A stretch of 64,000 nucleotides of DNA from Kiloniellaceae bacterium (GTDB lineage: Bacteria; Pseudomonadota; Alphaproteobacteria; Kiloniellales; J153): the NCBI GenBank assembly GCA_021776095.1, contig JAJFGO010000006.1, positions 62,001 to 126,000 on the forward strand. The letters run 5' to 3'. The notes beneath the pieces are model-generated. The model did no database searches. It was not told the origin of the DNA and saw only the letters and a list, made by a program, of their open reading frames with translations. Positions 19,206 through 28,678 of this stretch are shown here, piece after piece. A program made the position numbers and the translations under genes. How positions within the stretch are numbered: the first letter of the stretch is position 1; the number at the start of each line of letters is the position of its first letter.

Positions 19206-19428
19206 GCTGGACGGGTCGCTGGGACTTGCACGGACCGCGCCAAGGTAGAAACGCGAACGTAAGCAGCAGGGTGAAGAAAAAGCGGCTCCAAGCCAGTTGC
19301 GCAACCGGTAGGGAAGCGGACAAGTGCTTGGCGGTGCTGTTAAAGACCGTGAAGGGCAGCACCGCGAGCAACATCATGACGGCCCGGAGAAGCGGGCGCT
19401 GAGCCCGCTTGCCCGGGCGTCCCCTCAT
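19206..19428 (-). pseudogene. N-terminal fragment of an EamA/DMT-family transporter, truncated at the IS6 relic
   Basis: MMLLAVLPFTVFNSTAKHLSASLPVAQLAWSRFFFTLLLTFAFL, then fused to relic-derived sequence. Confidence 0.7.
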
Positions 19429-20459
19429 TGCAGGGTCAGCAGCCGGCGTGGCGTGGCGACCACAATGGCCTCGATCTCGGTCTCGCCAAAGCCCCGCCGC
19501 CGCATCATGGGTATGACGTGCTCGAAGATATAGCCGTAGCCGTGACCGCCGAACCGGCTGAGCCGGGTCTTGGTGCAGATATCCTGGGAAATCACGATCT
19601 GCGCCAGGTGCCCGCGGGCGATCAAACGGCCCAAGGCGGCCAGGCGCCCGCCGTCGTTCGGCAGGTCGATATCTTGAAACGGGTAGTGGGCGGATTCGAT
19701 GCCGAAGAAGTCGTACTCGATCACGCAGCCGGTATCGGCCAGCCGGAATAAGGTCTCGTCGTCGAAAATCGTGCGGTCGATGTGGCCGAGGATACAGCGG
19801 GCTGGGTCGCCGCCGCTTTCGCGCACGACCTGGAGCGCCTGGGCCGGCGCCTCGGGCCGCCGGCCCGGATGGATGGTGATGCTCGCCCCGGTTTCCCGTT
19901 GGGCGAAGGCGGCGGCTTGCAGGATCTTGCGCTCCAAATCGGTCAGGGGATTGGAGCAGCCGATCTCGCCGATGATACCGGCTTGCACGTCGCTGCCCAT
20001 GAGGCCCCGGGTGAGGCCGTCGATCATGGTCTTGGCCAAGGCATCGACGCTACGCGCCGCAAGATCCTCGGGCAAATAGTCCTCCACATAGTAGCCGCAA
20101 CCGGCGACCACCGTGATCTCGCTCAGCTCGGAAATCCGGCGCAGGCCCGCCGGGTCCGGTTTGATGCCCTCGGTCGTCACCTCTACCAGGGCGGCACCGC
20201 CGGCGCCCTTGAGCCGGGCCAACTCGTCCACCGCCAGGCCAATGTCGGTCAGGCGGTTGTTGCCCAAGTGCCTGCACCAATGGTGGCGGATTTCCCAGCT
20301 ATTTTCCAAGGTGATCGGCACCTCCGCCCCGCCTTGGGCGGCCAACGCCGGCGGGGTGACGTCGCAAAGCAAGTGCTCGTGCATCAAGGTCGGGCCCAAC
20401 GCTTCGGGCGCGATCGGCCCGGCGACGGTCTGAATGAAGCCGCGGGCGGTGCCGGTCAT
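19425..20459 (-). CDS. Phosphotriesterase-family metal-dependent hydrolase
   Basis: MTGTARGFIQTVAGPIAPEALGPTLMHEHLLCD... GEIGCSNPLTDLERKILQAAAFAQRETGASITIHPGR...LGHIDRTIFDDETLFRLADTG; start at 20459 rather than the 20609 ORF start. Confidence 0.88.
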   Translation of the reverse strand: MTGTARGFIQTVAGPIAPEALGPTLMHEHLLCDVTPPALAAQGGAEVPITLENSWEIRHHWCRHLGNNRLTDIGLAVDELARLKGAGGAALVEVTTEGIKPDPAGLRRISELSEITVVAGCGYYVEDYLPEDLAARSVDALAKTMIDGLTRGLMGSDVQAGIIGEIGCSNPLTDLERKILQAAAFAQRETGASITIHPGRRPEAPAQALQVVRESGGDPARCILGHIDRTIFDDETLFRLADTGCVIEYDFFGIESAHYPFQDIDLPNDGGRLAALGRLIARGHLAQIVISQDICTKTRLSRFGGHGYGYIFEHVIPMMRRRGFGETEIEAIVVATPRRLLTLQ

Positions 20460-21406
20460 CAGTCTCGGTTTTCCAACACCTTGAACAAGCGGCCCGGATT
20501 GACCCGCGCCATGAGGTTGAGATCGGCCCGAGAGAAACCTGCGCTTTCGATCATCAAGAGAAACTCGCGCAGGCCCTCGGCCGGGGGCGGCAAGACATAG
20601 ACCCCGCAATCGCTGGACAGGATTGTGTTCTTGGCGCCGGCGGCACGGATCAGCTCGGCCATTTGCCCGAGCGACACCGGCGGGACCGTATGTTGCTCGG
20701 CATCGACGTGGGTGAGGCCGACCTGGGTCGCGTGACTGAGGAAAAAGAACGAGAACTCGGCAACGCCGCCTTGGGACACGATAAAGCGCACCTCGTCCGC
20801 ACTATAGTGCGAGCAGGGAACCAGGATGCGGGCGATGCCTCGCCCTCTCGCGATTTCGACCAGGCGCACTGCCTCCGGTCCGGAGATATGGCCGGCGTTC
20901 AGCACCACGTCGTGCGCCGCGATCAGGTCCAGAATTTCGGGCAGAGGATCGGGCAGCGGGCCGCGTTCGGGAATTTCCAGGCAGGACTCCACATAGGCCG
21001 GATCGCGGCCCTCCAGGCGGGCAATATTACGCGTGTGGTGGGTCGGGAGTGAGATGAAGCGTGCGCCGTCGCCGGGCCCGTAGCCGCAACCGAGCGCCGC
21101 GCGCACGGCATCCGCGCTGACCCCGCCGCTTTGCGGCTCCATGATCAAGCCACCGAAGACATCGACTCCTAAATGATCGAGTTCCCGGCGCGCCAGCGCG
21201 GCATAACCGGCGCTGTTGGCGAAATTGTCCATCAGGCCGAGGCCGCGCATGCCGTGGGCCGCGGCGTCGCGGACTGCTTGAAACACGTCGACACTGCGCC
21301 CGTTCAGGTGCGGGCAGGCATGGACATGGCAGTCGACGGCGCCTTTCAGCAGCTCCGTGCCCGGCCGTGCGCTTGGCGCCGACGCCAACTCTTCGGCTCC
21401 GGTCAT
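20459..21406 (-). CDS. DUF6282-type amidohydrolase-like protein
   Basis: AVDCHVHACPHLNGRSVDVFQAVRDAAAHGMRGLGLMDNF; overlaps the PTE start. Confidence 0.7.
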   Translation of the reverse strand: MTGAEELASAPSARPGTELLKGAVDCHVHACPHLNGRSVDVFQAVRDAAAHGMRGLGLMDNFANSAGYAALARRELDHLGVDVFGGLIMEPQSGGVSADAVRAALGCGYGPGDGARFISLPTHHTRNIARLEGRDPAYVESCLEIPERGPLPDPLPEILDLIAAHDVVLNAGHISGPEAVRLVEIARGRGIARILVPCSHYSADEVRFIVSQGGVAEFSFFFLSHATQVGLTHVDAEQHTVPPVSLGQMAELIRAAGAKNTILSSDCGVYVLPPPAEGLREFLLMIESAGFSRADLNLMARVNPGRLFKVLENRD

Positions 21407-21422
21407 TGCGGTGTCTCCCGGT

Positions 21423-22160
21423 TCAATGGCGCAAGATCTTGCTCACGAAATCGCGGGTTCGCGCCATTTCCGGCCGATCGAAGATTCGCGCCGGAGGCCC
21501 AAATTCCACGATGTGGCCGTCGGCCATGAAGGCGACCTTTGAGGACAATTCGCGCACGAAACCCATTTCGTGGGAAACGATGAACATGGTCATCCCCTCG
21601 GCCGCGAGCAGGCGAATGGCGTCGAGAACCTCGTTGACCAGTTCCGGATCGAGCGCCGAGGTCACCTCGTCGAGGAGCAGGATTTCCGGCTTCAAGGCCA
21701 ATGCCCGGGCTATGGCCACGCGCTGCTGCTGGCCGCCGGAAAGTTCGTCCGGGTAAGCGTCGAACTTGTCGGCGAGCCCGACCTTGCTCAAGAGGGTCTT
21801 GGCTTCCTCCTCCACTTCGCGCGCCGGGCGTTTCTTGACTTTGGTCGGCGCGATGGTGACGTTCTGCAGGGCGGTCATGTTCTGGAACAGGTTGTACTGC
21901 TGAAAGACGATCGCCAGACGGTCGCGCAAGGCGCGCAGGGTGCGCTTGTCGCCATAGTCGATCCGCTCGCCGTCAAGGTGCACTTGCCCGGCGATCGGCG
22001 GCAGCAGGCCGATCAGGACCCGCAGCAAGGTGCTCTTGCCCGAGCCCGAGGGGCCGATCAGGCTGACGATCTCCCCCTTCTCTACCGAAAGAGTGATGTT
22101 TTCCAGGACCGGTTGCCGGTTGTATGCGGCCTTGAGGTCAAGAATTTCGAGCTGCGGCAA
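21423..22160 (-). CDS. Polar amino acid ABC transporter ATP-binding protein
   Basis: Walker A GPSGSGKSTLL, LSGGQQQRVAIARAL, DEVTSALDPELV. Confidence 0.95.
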   Translation of the reverse strand: MPQLEILDLKAAYNRQPVLENITLSVEKGEIVSLIGPSGSGKSTLLRVLIGLLPPIAGQVHLDGERIDYGDKRTLRALRDRLAIVFQQYNLFQNMTALQNVTIAPTKVKKRPAREVEEEAKTLLSKVGLADKFDAYPDELSGGQQQRVAIARALALKPEILLLDEVTSALDPELVNEVLDAIRLLAAEGMTMFIVSHEMGFVRELSSKVAFMADGHIVEFGPPARIFDRPEMARTRDFVSKILRH

Positions 22161-22827
22161 GTTTCTGCTCCAAGCGTGCCCCGAAACGGGCGAGCGGGTA
22201 CGAAATGATGAAATAGAGAATCAGAATAGCGCCGAACACCAGGGCGGCCGAGAACCCTTTGTTGTTCAAAACCTTTCCGGCATAGGTCAATTCCACCACG
22301 CCGATCTGCGATGCCAGCGCGGTATCCTTGATGAACAGGATAAAGAAGCTGAACACCGGCGGCAGGATGATCTTCCAGGCCTGGGGCATGATGACGTAGC
22401 GCAGGGTCTGGATCAGGCTCATGTTCATGGCCGCCGCGGTATCCCATTGGGTGCGGTGAACCGACTCCAGGCCGGCGCGAATGATCTCGGCGATGAAGGC
22501 AGTGGCGATCAGGCAAACGCTGATCAGGGCCACGGAAAACATGGAAATATCCAAACCCAGGCCCTGGAAAACGAAAAATACCATCATCAGGGTGACCAGG
22601 AAGGGTATGCGGCGAAACATCTCGATGAAGGCGGCGGTCAGGGTGCGAAGCGGCAGCAAGAAGTGCGAGGTCGTGCGCCGCGATACCGCGAGGAAGAAGC
22701 CGGCGGCAAACCCGAAAACGCAACCGATTGCCGACAATGCGAAGGTCGCCAGCATCGCCTCGAGCAGAAAGACGACGTTGTAGTAGCTGAAAAATTCCGG
22801 CGCTTCGGCGACGATACGCGCGAGCAT
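22138..22827 (-). CDS. Amino acid ABC transporter permease (HisMQ type)
   Basis: ESVHRTQWDTAAAMNMSLIQTLRYVIMPQAWKIILPP EAA-loop. Confidence 0.93.
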   Translation of the reverse strand: MLARIVAEAPEFFSYYNVVFLLEAMLATFALSAIGCVFGFAAGFFLAVSRRTTSHFLLPLRTLTAAFIEMFRRIPFLVTLMMVFFVFQGLGLDISMFSVALISVCLIATAFIAEIIRAGLESVHRTQWDTAAAMNMSLIQTLRYVIMPQAWKIILPPVFSFFILFIKDTALASQIGVVELTYAGKVLNNKGFSAALVFGAILILYFIISYPLARFGARLEQKLAAARNS

Positions 22828-23501
22828 CAGTAGAGCCTCATCTTCGCGCGAAACATGTAGCGGCCAAACAGGCCGAGAATCAGGGTCGCGATCAGGGTGA
22901 CGATGATGTAAAGGCCAGCGGTTAGCGAAAACACCTCGATCGAGCGGAAGGTTTCCGCGTTGACGTTGAACGCGCGGCCGGTCAGTTCCTCGACCCCGAA
23001 GATGGCGGCCATGGAGGTGCCCAGCGTCATGAGGATGTATTGGTTGGAAAGCGGCGGGAACAAGACCCGCGCGATATGGGGCAACACCACATAGCGGACC
23101 CGCTGCATCAGGGACATGCCCAGGGTCTCCGCCGCCTCCATCTCGTTGCGATGCACCGATTCGAAACCGGCGCGTTGAATCTCGGTCAGATAGGCGCCTG
23201 CGTTGAGCGTCATGCCGATCAACACCGCTTCATAGGAGGTCAGCAGAATCCCGGCGTCGGGCAGGGCGAAATAGATGAAATAGATCTGCACCAACTGCGG
23301 CGTGTTCATGAAGAACGTGACATAGCCGCTGACCACACGGTTCAGGGGCCGGTTGCCGAAGGTCTTGGCCATGGCGCCGAATAGGCCGATGACCATGCCG
23401 CCGCAAAAGGCGAGGAAGGCAATCTGCAGGCTGATCCAGGCGCCGCCGGCCAAGTAAGGCAGATAACCGGTAACTTGCCCGAATTGCAGGGTATAGCTCA
23501 C
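22827..23501 (-). CDS. Amino acid ABC transporter permease (HisMQ type)
   Basis: FESVHRNEMEAAETLGMSLMQRVRYVVLPHIARVLFPP. Confidence 0.93.
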   Translation of the reverse strand: MSYTLQFGQVTGYLPYLAGGAWISLQIAFLAFCGGMVIGLFGAMAKTFGNRPLNRVVSGYVTFFMNTPQLVQIYFIYFALPDAGILLTSYEAVLIGMTLNAGAYLTEIQRAGFESVHRNEMEAAETLGMSLMQRVRYVVLPHIARVLFPPLSNQYILMTLGTSMAAIFGVEELTGRAFNVNAETFRSIEVFSLTAGLYIIVTLIATLILGLFGRYMFRAKMRLY

Positions 23502-23596
23502 GCCTGCGTGCCTTTAGAGGTCGATTGAATGGAACAGCCCTCGCCGCCCCGGCCGGATGATGGATCCGGAGCGGCGAAGGTTGTCGGCATTTGTCG

Positions 23597-24406
23597 TCAG
23601 AAGTACGGCGAGGGGCTGGCGCTGAAAAGCATGTCGATCCCGAACCACTTCTTCCAGGTTTCGTCGATAAATCCGCTGCGGTGAAGCTCGAATAGGGCGA
23701 CGTTAAGCCAGTTGCGCAGGCTGTCGTTGCCCTTGGCTACACCCAGTGAGCAAAAGTAGACGTTGACCGGCGTATCGACGACCTTCCATTTGATGTCGTG
23801 CTTGTTCATGTGCTCGCCGACAAAATCCACGACGTCAACCATGGCATCGCCGCGACCTTGGGCCAGCGCACGAATTACGTCGGGGTAGTTGTCCAGCAGC
23901 AGGACTTCAGCTTTCGGCAAGTTCTTCTCGATGAACTTGATCGGCGTCGTACCGCGCACCTGAACCAATTTCACGCCGGAATCGTTCAAATCCTTCCAGT
24001 GCGAATAGGGCTTGCCCTCGGTCGTCAAGACGCCGAAGACCTCGGTATGGGCGGGCACGGTGAAGTCGATGATCTTGGCGCGCTGCGGGTTGCGGGTCAT
24101 GGCGCCCATGACGTAGTCGATCTTGCCACTTGCCACGAACGGGATTCTGTCGGGCGAGCCAACCTTGACCACCTCGAGCTCGACGCCGAGGATTTCGGCG
24201 ATCTTCTTGGAAACATCCACATCGAACCCGACGATCTCGTTCTTGTCGTTGTATTTGCCGAGCGGCGGCAGGGTCGGGTTAACGCCAACGACCAGTTTTT
24301 TCGATGATAGGATTTCGTCGAGTGTTCTCGCCTCGCCGGCGACCGGCGCCAAGAGCGCGACCGCGATGGCTACGCCGGCCAGGCGTCTCAGGATTGATCC
24401 GAGCAT
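23597..24406 (-). CDS. Amino acid ABC transporter substrate-binding protein
   Basis: Signal peptide, KKLVVGVNPTLPPLGKYNDKNEIVGFDVDVSKKIAEILGVELEVV. Confidence 0.92.
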   Translation of the reverse strand: MLGSILRRLAGVAIAVALLAPVAGEARTLDEILSSKKLVVGVNPTLPPLGKYNDKNEIVGFDVDVSKKIAEILGVELEVVKVGSPDRIPFVASGKIDYVMGAMTRNPQRAKIIDFTVPAHTEVFGVLTTEGKPYSHWKDLNDSGVKLVQVRGTTPIKFIEKNLPKAEVLLLDNYPDVIRALAQGRGDAMVDVVDFVGEHMNKHDIKWKVVDTPVNVYFCSLGVAKGNDSLRNWLNVALFELHRSGFIDETWKKWFGIDMLFSASPSPYF

Positions 24407-24501
24407 TCCTTCTGCCTCCTCTGTGCCAAATTTGACAAACCAAAGCCCGCGCGGGCGGTTGCCATCCCGTTTTGTCTTTTGCCGAAATCTTGTTCGGTCA
24501 A

Positions 24502-24525
24502 ATCATATACATATTATATACGATC
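24502..24525. promoter_or_regulatory. AT-rich element CATATACATATTATATACG between the ABC-transporter genes and the FeS/FAD gene set, candidate GntR site
   Basis: Shares ATATTATATAC with the dyad at 29452-29462; lies in a divergent intergenic region. Confidence 0.5.
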
Positions 24526-24667
24526 TTGTTGCCATCGGACCATCGCGGCATAAGAATGTCAACACAAAGCTAGCCACGGAGTGCCGTGCGGCGGCTCGCG
24601 CCGGGGTCCTGGTCGCGGAATCGTGGCGAAGCGCCACACCATAGAGGAGACGGCCGTCAGGCCCGCC

Positions 24668-24952
24668 ATGTCGCTTCGCATCGCAAATCAAGTTCGCCGC
24701 GGCCCGGCCGTCACCCTCTCGGTCGATGGTCAGGCCGTCGAGGCCTTTGCCGGGGAAAGCCTGGCCGCCGCCCTTTGGGCCGCTGGCCGGCGCGCCCTGC
24801 GCCAAAGCCCGCGGGCGGGAACGCCACGCGGCGTGTTTTGCATGATGGGAGCCTGCCAGGAATGCCTGGTACGGGTCGACGGCCAGCGGGCGCTGGCGTG
24901 CCAGGTCGCGGTTTACGCGGACATGCGGGTCGAGACCGGAGCGGCGACGTGA
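24668..24952 (+). CDS. (2Fe-2S)-binding protein, small subunit of an HcnA/opine- or hydroxyproline-dehydrogenase-like complex
   Basis: GQAVEAFAGESLAAALWAAGRRALRQSPRAGTPRGVFCMMGACQECLVRVDG. Confidence 0.88.
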   Translation: MSLRIANQVRRGPAVTLSVDGQAVEAFAGESLAAALWAAGRRALRQSPRAGTPRGVFCMMGACQECLVRVDGQRALACQVAVYADMRVETGAAT

Positions 24953-26385
24953 TCCGCGATCCCGAAATCCTGATCCTGGGCGCGGGGCCGGCGGGCGTGG
25001 GCGCGGCCTTGGCGCTGGCCGACCACGGGGTCCGGGCGTTGGTTGTGGATTCGGGGTTCGCCGCCGGCGGCCAGGTGTACCGGCCCATGCCGGACACCTT
25101 CGCGCCGAACGGCACGCCCGGACTGGGCCCAGACCAAGAGGAGGGCGCGCGCCAGCGCCGTCTGCTCGCGGACTCTGGGGTCGCGACCGCCTTCGGCCGT
25201 TTGGTTTGGTCGATTGGCACCGATCTGAGGGTCGACGCCCTGGGGCCCGACGGGCCGGAATTCTGGCGGCCCAAGGGACTTGTCGTGGCGGCGGGCGCCA
25301 CCGAACGGGTCGTGCCCTTTCCAGGCTGGACCCTGCCCGGTGTCATGGGCCTGGCCGCCGCGACCATTCTGCTGAAATCCCAGTGCATGCTGCCCGGCCG
25401 GCGGGTGGTGGTCGCCGGCTGCGGTCCTCTGCTGTTCGCGGTCGCCAACGCGGTGGTCAAGGGCGGTGGGCAGGTGGTGGCCCTAGCCGATCTGGCCGGG
25501 CCGGGCACTTGGCTGCGCGCCATGCCGGCCTTGCTCGGGCGACCTGGCGATCTTCTGCAGGGCGGGGCCTGGATGGCCCGGCTCGCCGCCAAGGGCGTGC
25601 CCTTGATGTTTCGCCACACGGTGCGCGAGGCCCGTGCATTGGGCGCTGGGCTAAAGGTCTCGTTGGGTGCCGTGGATGCAAATGGCCGCCCCATGCGGCC
25701 GGCCCGGGATAGAACCCTTGAGGCGGACAGTCTGGTGGTCGGCCATGGCCTCATCCCGTCAACCGAGGCGCTGCGCTTGCTCGGCGCGGAAATGTATTTC
25801 GATGCCGAGGCCGGCGGCTGGGTGCCGCGGCTCGACGACGATCAGCGCGCCAGCCGCGCCGGGCTCTATGCGGCCGGCGACGGCACCGGGGTGCGTGGGG
25901 CGGTGGGCGCGTTTCTGGCCGGCCGGATCGCCGGTCTGACGGCGGCGCTCGACCTGGGCCGGATCGATGCCGGACAGCACGCCCGCGCGGCCGGACCGCT
26001 GCGGCGGCGCCTAGCCCAGGCCCGGCGTTTCGGCCGGGCCATGTCCCGCTTGATGGCGCCGCCCTCGGGGCTGTACGACGCCCTCGATGCCCACACGGTG
26101 GTGTGCCGCTGCGAGGACGTGACCCGGGCCGAGGTGAATCAGGCGCTGGAAAGCGGCGCCGCCGACGTGAACCAGCTTAAGTCCTGGACCCGCTGCGGCA
26201 TGGGGCCGTGCCAGGGCCGCATGTGCGGCGATACCGTGGCGCAGATCGTGGCGCTGCGCACGGGGTCCCGTGCGGCGGCCGGTGCCTGGACCGCGCGGGT
26301 GCCGCTTCGGCCGCTGAACGTGGAGGCCCTGGCCGGCGATTTCGACTACGACGACATTCCCCTACCCACCGCAGCGCCGCTGTAG
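24949..26385 (+). CDS. FAD/NAD(P)-dependent oxidoreductase with C-terminal BFD-like [2Fe-2S] domain (HcnB/OoxA-like)
   Basis: GTG start overlapping the FeS gene stop; ILGAGPAGVGAALALADHG; VCRCEDVTRAEVNQALESG...KSWTRCGMGPCQGRMCG. Confidence 0.9.
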   Translation: MIRDPEILILGAGPAGVGAALALADHGVRALVVDSGFAAGGQVYRPMPDTFAPNGTPGLGPDQEEGARQRRLLADSGVATAFGRLVWSIGTDLRVDALGPDGPEFWRPKGLVVAAGATERVVPFPGWTLPGVMGLAAATILLKSQCMLPGRRVVVAGCGPLLFAVANAVVKGGGQVVALADLAGPGTWLRAMPALLGRPGDLLQGGAWMARLAAKGVPLMFRHTVREARALGAGLKVSLGAVDANGRPMRPARDRTLEADSLVVGHGLIPSTEALRLLGAEMYFDAEAGGWVPRLDDDQRASRAGLYAAGDGTGVRGAVGAFLAGRIAGLTAALDLGRIDAGQHARAAGPLRRRLAQARRFGRAMSRLMAPPSGLYDALDAHTVVCRCEDVTRAEVNQALESGAADVNQLKSWTRCGMGPCQGRMCGDTVAQIVALRTGSRAAAGAWTARVPLRPLNVEALAGDFDYDDIPLPTAAPL

Positions 26386-26397
26386 GGCGCGGGCGAG

Positions 26398-27534
26398 ATG
26401 AGTGTGAACGATAAAGCGCGGATACCAGGCGGCGAGACCTTCGATGCGGCGGTGGTGGGGGCCGGTGTCATGGGTGCGACCACGGCCTTGTTTCTGGCGC
26501 GCGGCGGCATGCGCTGCGCCCTGATCGATGCCGGCGGGGTGTGCCGGGAGGCCTCCGGCGTGAACGCCGGAACCCTGACCCTGCATATGACCCGCGCCGC
26601 GCTGATTCCCTATGCTATGCGCGGCTGGGACATGTGGAAAAATGCGCCGGATTGGCTCGGTGGCGATCCCGGCGTGTGCACGACCGATGGTCTTTCTCTC
26701 GCCTTCACGGCGCAAGAGGCCGCGCTGCTCGAAGAACGGGTCGAGGCCCGGCGCGCGCAAGGCGCGCCGATCGAGATCGTCACTGCGTCGCGGGCCCGCG
26801 AGATCGAGCCGGGCCTCACGGACGATGCCCGCCTAGTCGCCCATTGCCCCATGGATGGCTATGTCACCGCCAATCTTACCGGCCATACCTATCGGCGTGC
26901 CTTGGTCGAGGCCGGCGTGCGGCTCTATGAGAACGCCCCGGTCACCGGTATAGAGGCCGGCGATGGCGGCTTCCGCTTGGCCATGGCGGGAGTCGCGCCG
27001 CGCGCGCGCCGCTTGGTCTTGGCCGGTGGCGTCTGGCTGGAGGACATGCTCGCTTGGCTGGGTTTGCGGATTCCCATCAAGGCCTTGGTGAACCAGCTCA
27101 TCGTCACGGAGCGTGTGCAGCCTGTCATGCGCAGTGTCCTGGGCATCGCCAGCGGCCTCCTGTCCTTGAAACAGTTCGCCAACGGGACTGTCCTGGTCGG
27201 CGGCGGATGGCAGGGCAAGGGTGACCGGGCGCGGCACACGACCGAGATCGTGCCGGACAATCTGATCGGCAATCTGCGCCTGGCACGCTACGTGGTCCCG
27301 GCGCTCGCCGAGACCCGCATTGTGCGCGCCTGGCTAGGCTTTGAGGCGGAAACCTCCGATGCCCTGCCGCTGGTCGGACCGTTGCGAGGAATCGCCGAAG
27401 CCTACGCCATCGGCTGTGTCCATTCCGGCTATACCAGCGGGCCGTATTTCGGACGACTTCTCGCCCAGCGCATTCTCGGCCAAGAGCCGGAGATGCCCCT
27501 GTTCGACGCGGACCGTCTCTTGGCAACGCCATGA
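26398..27534 (+). CDS. FAD-dependent amino acid/opine oxidase (DAO family, HcnC/OoxB-like)
   Basis: DAAVVGAGVMGATTALFLARGGMRCALIDAG; GFEAETSDALPLVGPLRG. Confidence 0.9.
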   Translation: MSVNDKARIPGGETFDAAVVGAGVMGATTALFLARGGMRCALIDAGGVCREASGVNAGTLTLHMTRAALIPYAMRGWDMWKNAPDWLGGDPGVCTTDGLSLAFTAQEAALLEERVEARRAQGAPIEIVTASRAREIEPGLTDDARLVAHCPMDGYVTANLTGHTYRRALVEAGVRLYENAPVTGIEAGDGGFRLAMAGVAPRARRLVLAGGVWLEDMLAWLGLRIPIKALVNQLIVTERVQPVMRSVLGIASGLLSLKQFANGTVLVGGGWQGKGDRARHTTEIVPDNLIGNLRLARYVVPALAETRIVRAWLGFEAETSDALPLVGPLRGIAEAYAIGCVHSGYTSGPYFGRLLAQRILGQEPEMPLFDADRLLATP

Positions 27535-27568
27535 CGTCGGGTGACCGCCACCGAAGGGAAGAAAGCGA

Positions 27569-28543
27569 ATGACCAAAAGCGACGCGCAAAGATGCGGAGG
27601 CCGGCCTGAAATGAGCCGGCAACCGCGCCATCCCTTCGGCGGCATCTTTGCCGCCACCCTCTGTCCCATGACCGAGGATTTCCAAATCGACGAGGCCGCC
27701 TTGGCCGGCCACGTCGCGGCGGTAACTGCGGTTCCGGGCATCCGGGGCCTGCTCAGCAATGGCCATGCCGGGGAGAACTTCACCCTGAGCCGCGCCGAGA
27801 AGCGCCGGGTGATCGAGGTCACTCGCGCTGCCGTCGGTGCAAAGCTCCCGATCGTGGCTGGGGTCAATCAGGAATCGAGCGCGGAATTAGCCTTGGAAGC
27901 GGGCGACGCGGTGGCGGCCGGCGCCGATGCCATCCTGGTGTTTCCGCCCAACTCCTGGGCCTTGTCCATGGATAAGCGCGCGGTGCTGCACCACCACCGC
28001 GCGGTTCTGGCGGCGACCGACCGGCCGATCGTGCTCTACCAGGCTCCGGTCGGTGCCGGCAGCATGCCCTATCCGGCGGACATCCTGCGCGAGTTGGCGG
28101 TCCTGCCGCGCGTGGCCGCCATCAAGGAAGGCAGCTGGGAAACCGCGACCTATGAGGCGAACCGGCGCCTGATCAAGTCTCTGGCGCCCGAGGTCGCGGT
28201 GCTGGCCTCCGGCGACGAACACCTCCTGTCCTGCTTTGTTCTGGGCAGCGAGGGCAGTCAGGTCAGCCTCGCGGTCGTCGTGCCGGACGTTATCGTCGCC
28301 TTGGATGTTGCCGTGTGCGACGGCGATCTGGCCGTGGCCCGGGCCGCGCACGAGACCATCTATCCGCTGGCCAAGGCGATTTACGGCACCGCGCCGCAGG
28401 GCTTGGCGACCGCGCGGCTTAAGGCCTGCTTGAAGCTTCTGGGCCGGCTCGACTGCGCCGCCGCCCGCCCGCCGACGCCGGCGCTCTCCGACCCGGAAAT
28501 CGCTGAATTGCGTACCGTCTTAAAAGGCGTCGGGTTGCTTTAG
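27569..28543 (+). CDS. Dihydrodipicolinate synthase (DapA)-family protein
   Basis: GGIFAATLCPMTEDFQIDEAALAGHVAAV...GLLSNGHAGENFTLS...AIKEGS Schiff-base Lys. Confidence 0.88.
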   Translation: MTKSDAQRCGGRPEMSRQPRHPFGGIFAATLCPMTEDFQIDEAALAGHVAAVTAVPGIRGLLSNGHAGENFTLSRAEKRRVIEVTRAAVGAKLPIVAGVNQESSAELALEAGDAVAAGADAILVFPPNSWALSMDKRAVLHHHRAVLAATDRPIVLYQAPVGAGSMPYPADILRELAVLPRVAAIKEGSWETATYEANRRLIKSLAPEVAVLASGDEHLLSCFVLGSEGSQVSLAVVVPDVIVALDVAVCDGDLAVARAAHETIYPLAKAIYGTAPQGLATARLKACLKLLGRLDCAAARPPTPALSDPEIAELRTVLKGVGLL

Positions 28544-28678
28544 CCGGGCCGACGCAATACGGCCTCGGGCCGAGAGAAGCGGCGCCGGCCGCGATCGAAA
28601 CCGAGAGGGCGCGCGACGAGTTTGCGCACCGGCCCGGCAGGCGGGCATTGCGCGGGATCATGTCCATGGTCCAGGCAC

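Noticed and set aside
24586-24948. N-terminal extension of the FAD oxidoreductase ORF (24586-26385)
   Set aside because: Overlaps the (2Fe-2S) gene in another frame; the real start is GTG at 24949 with ATP/FAD-type GxGxxG motif just after
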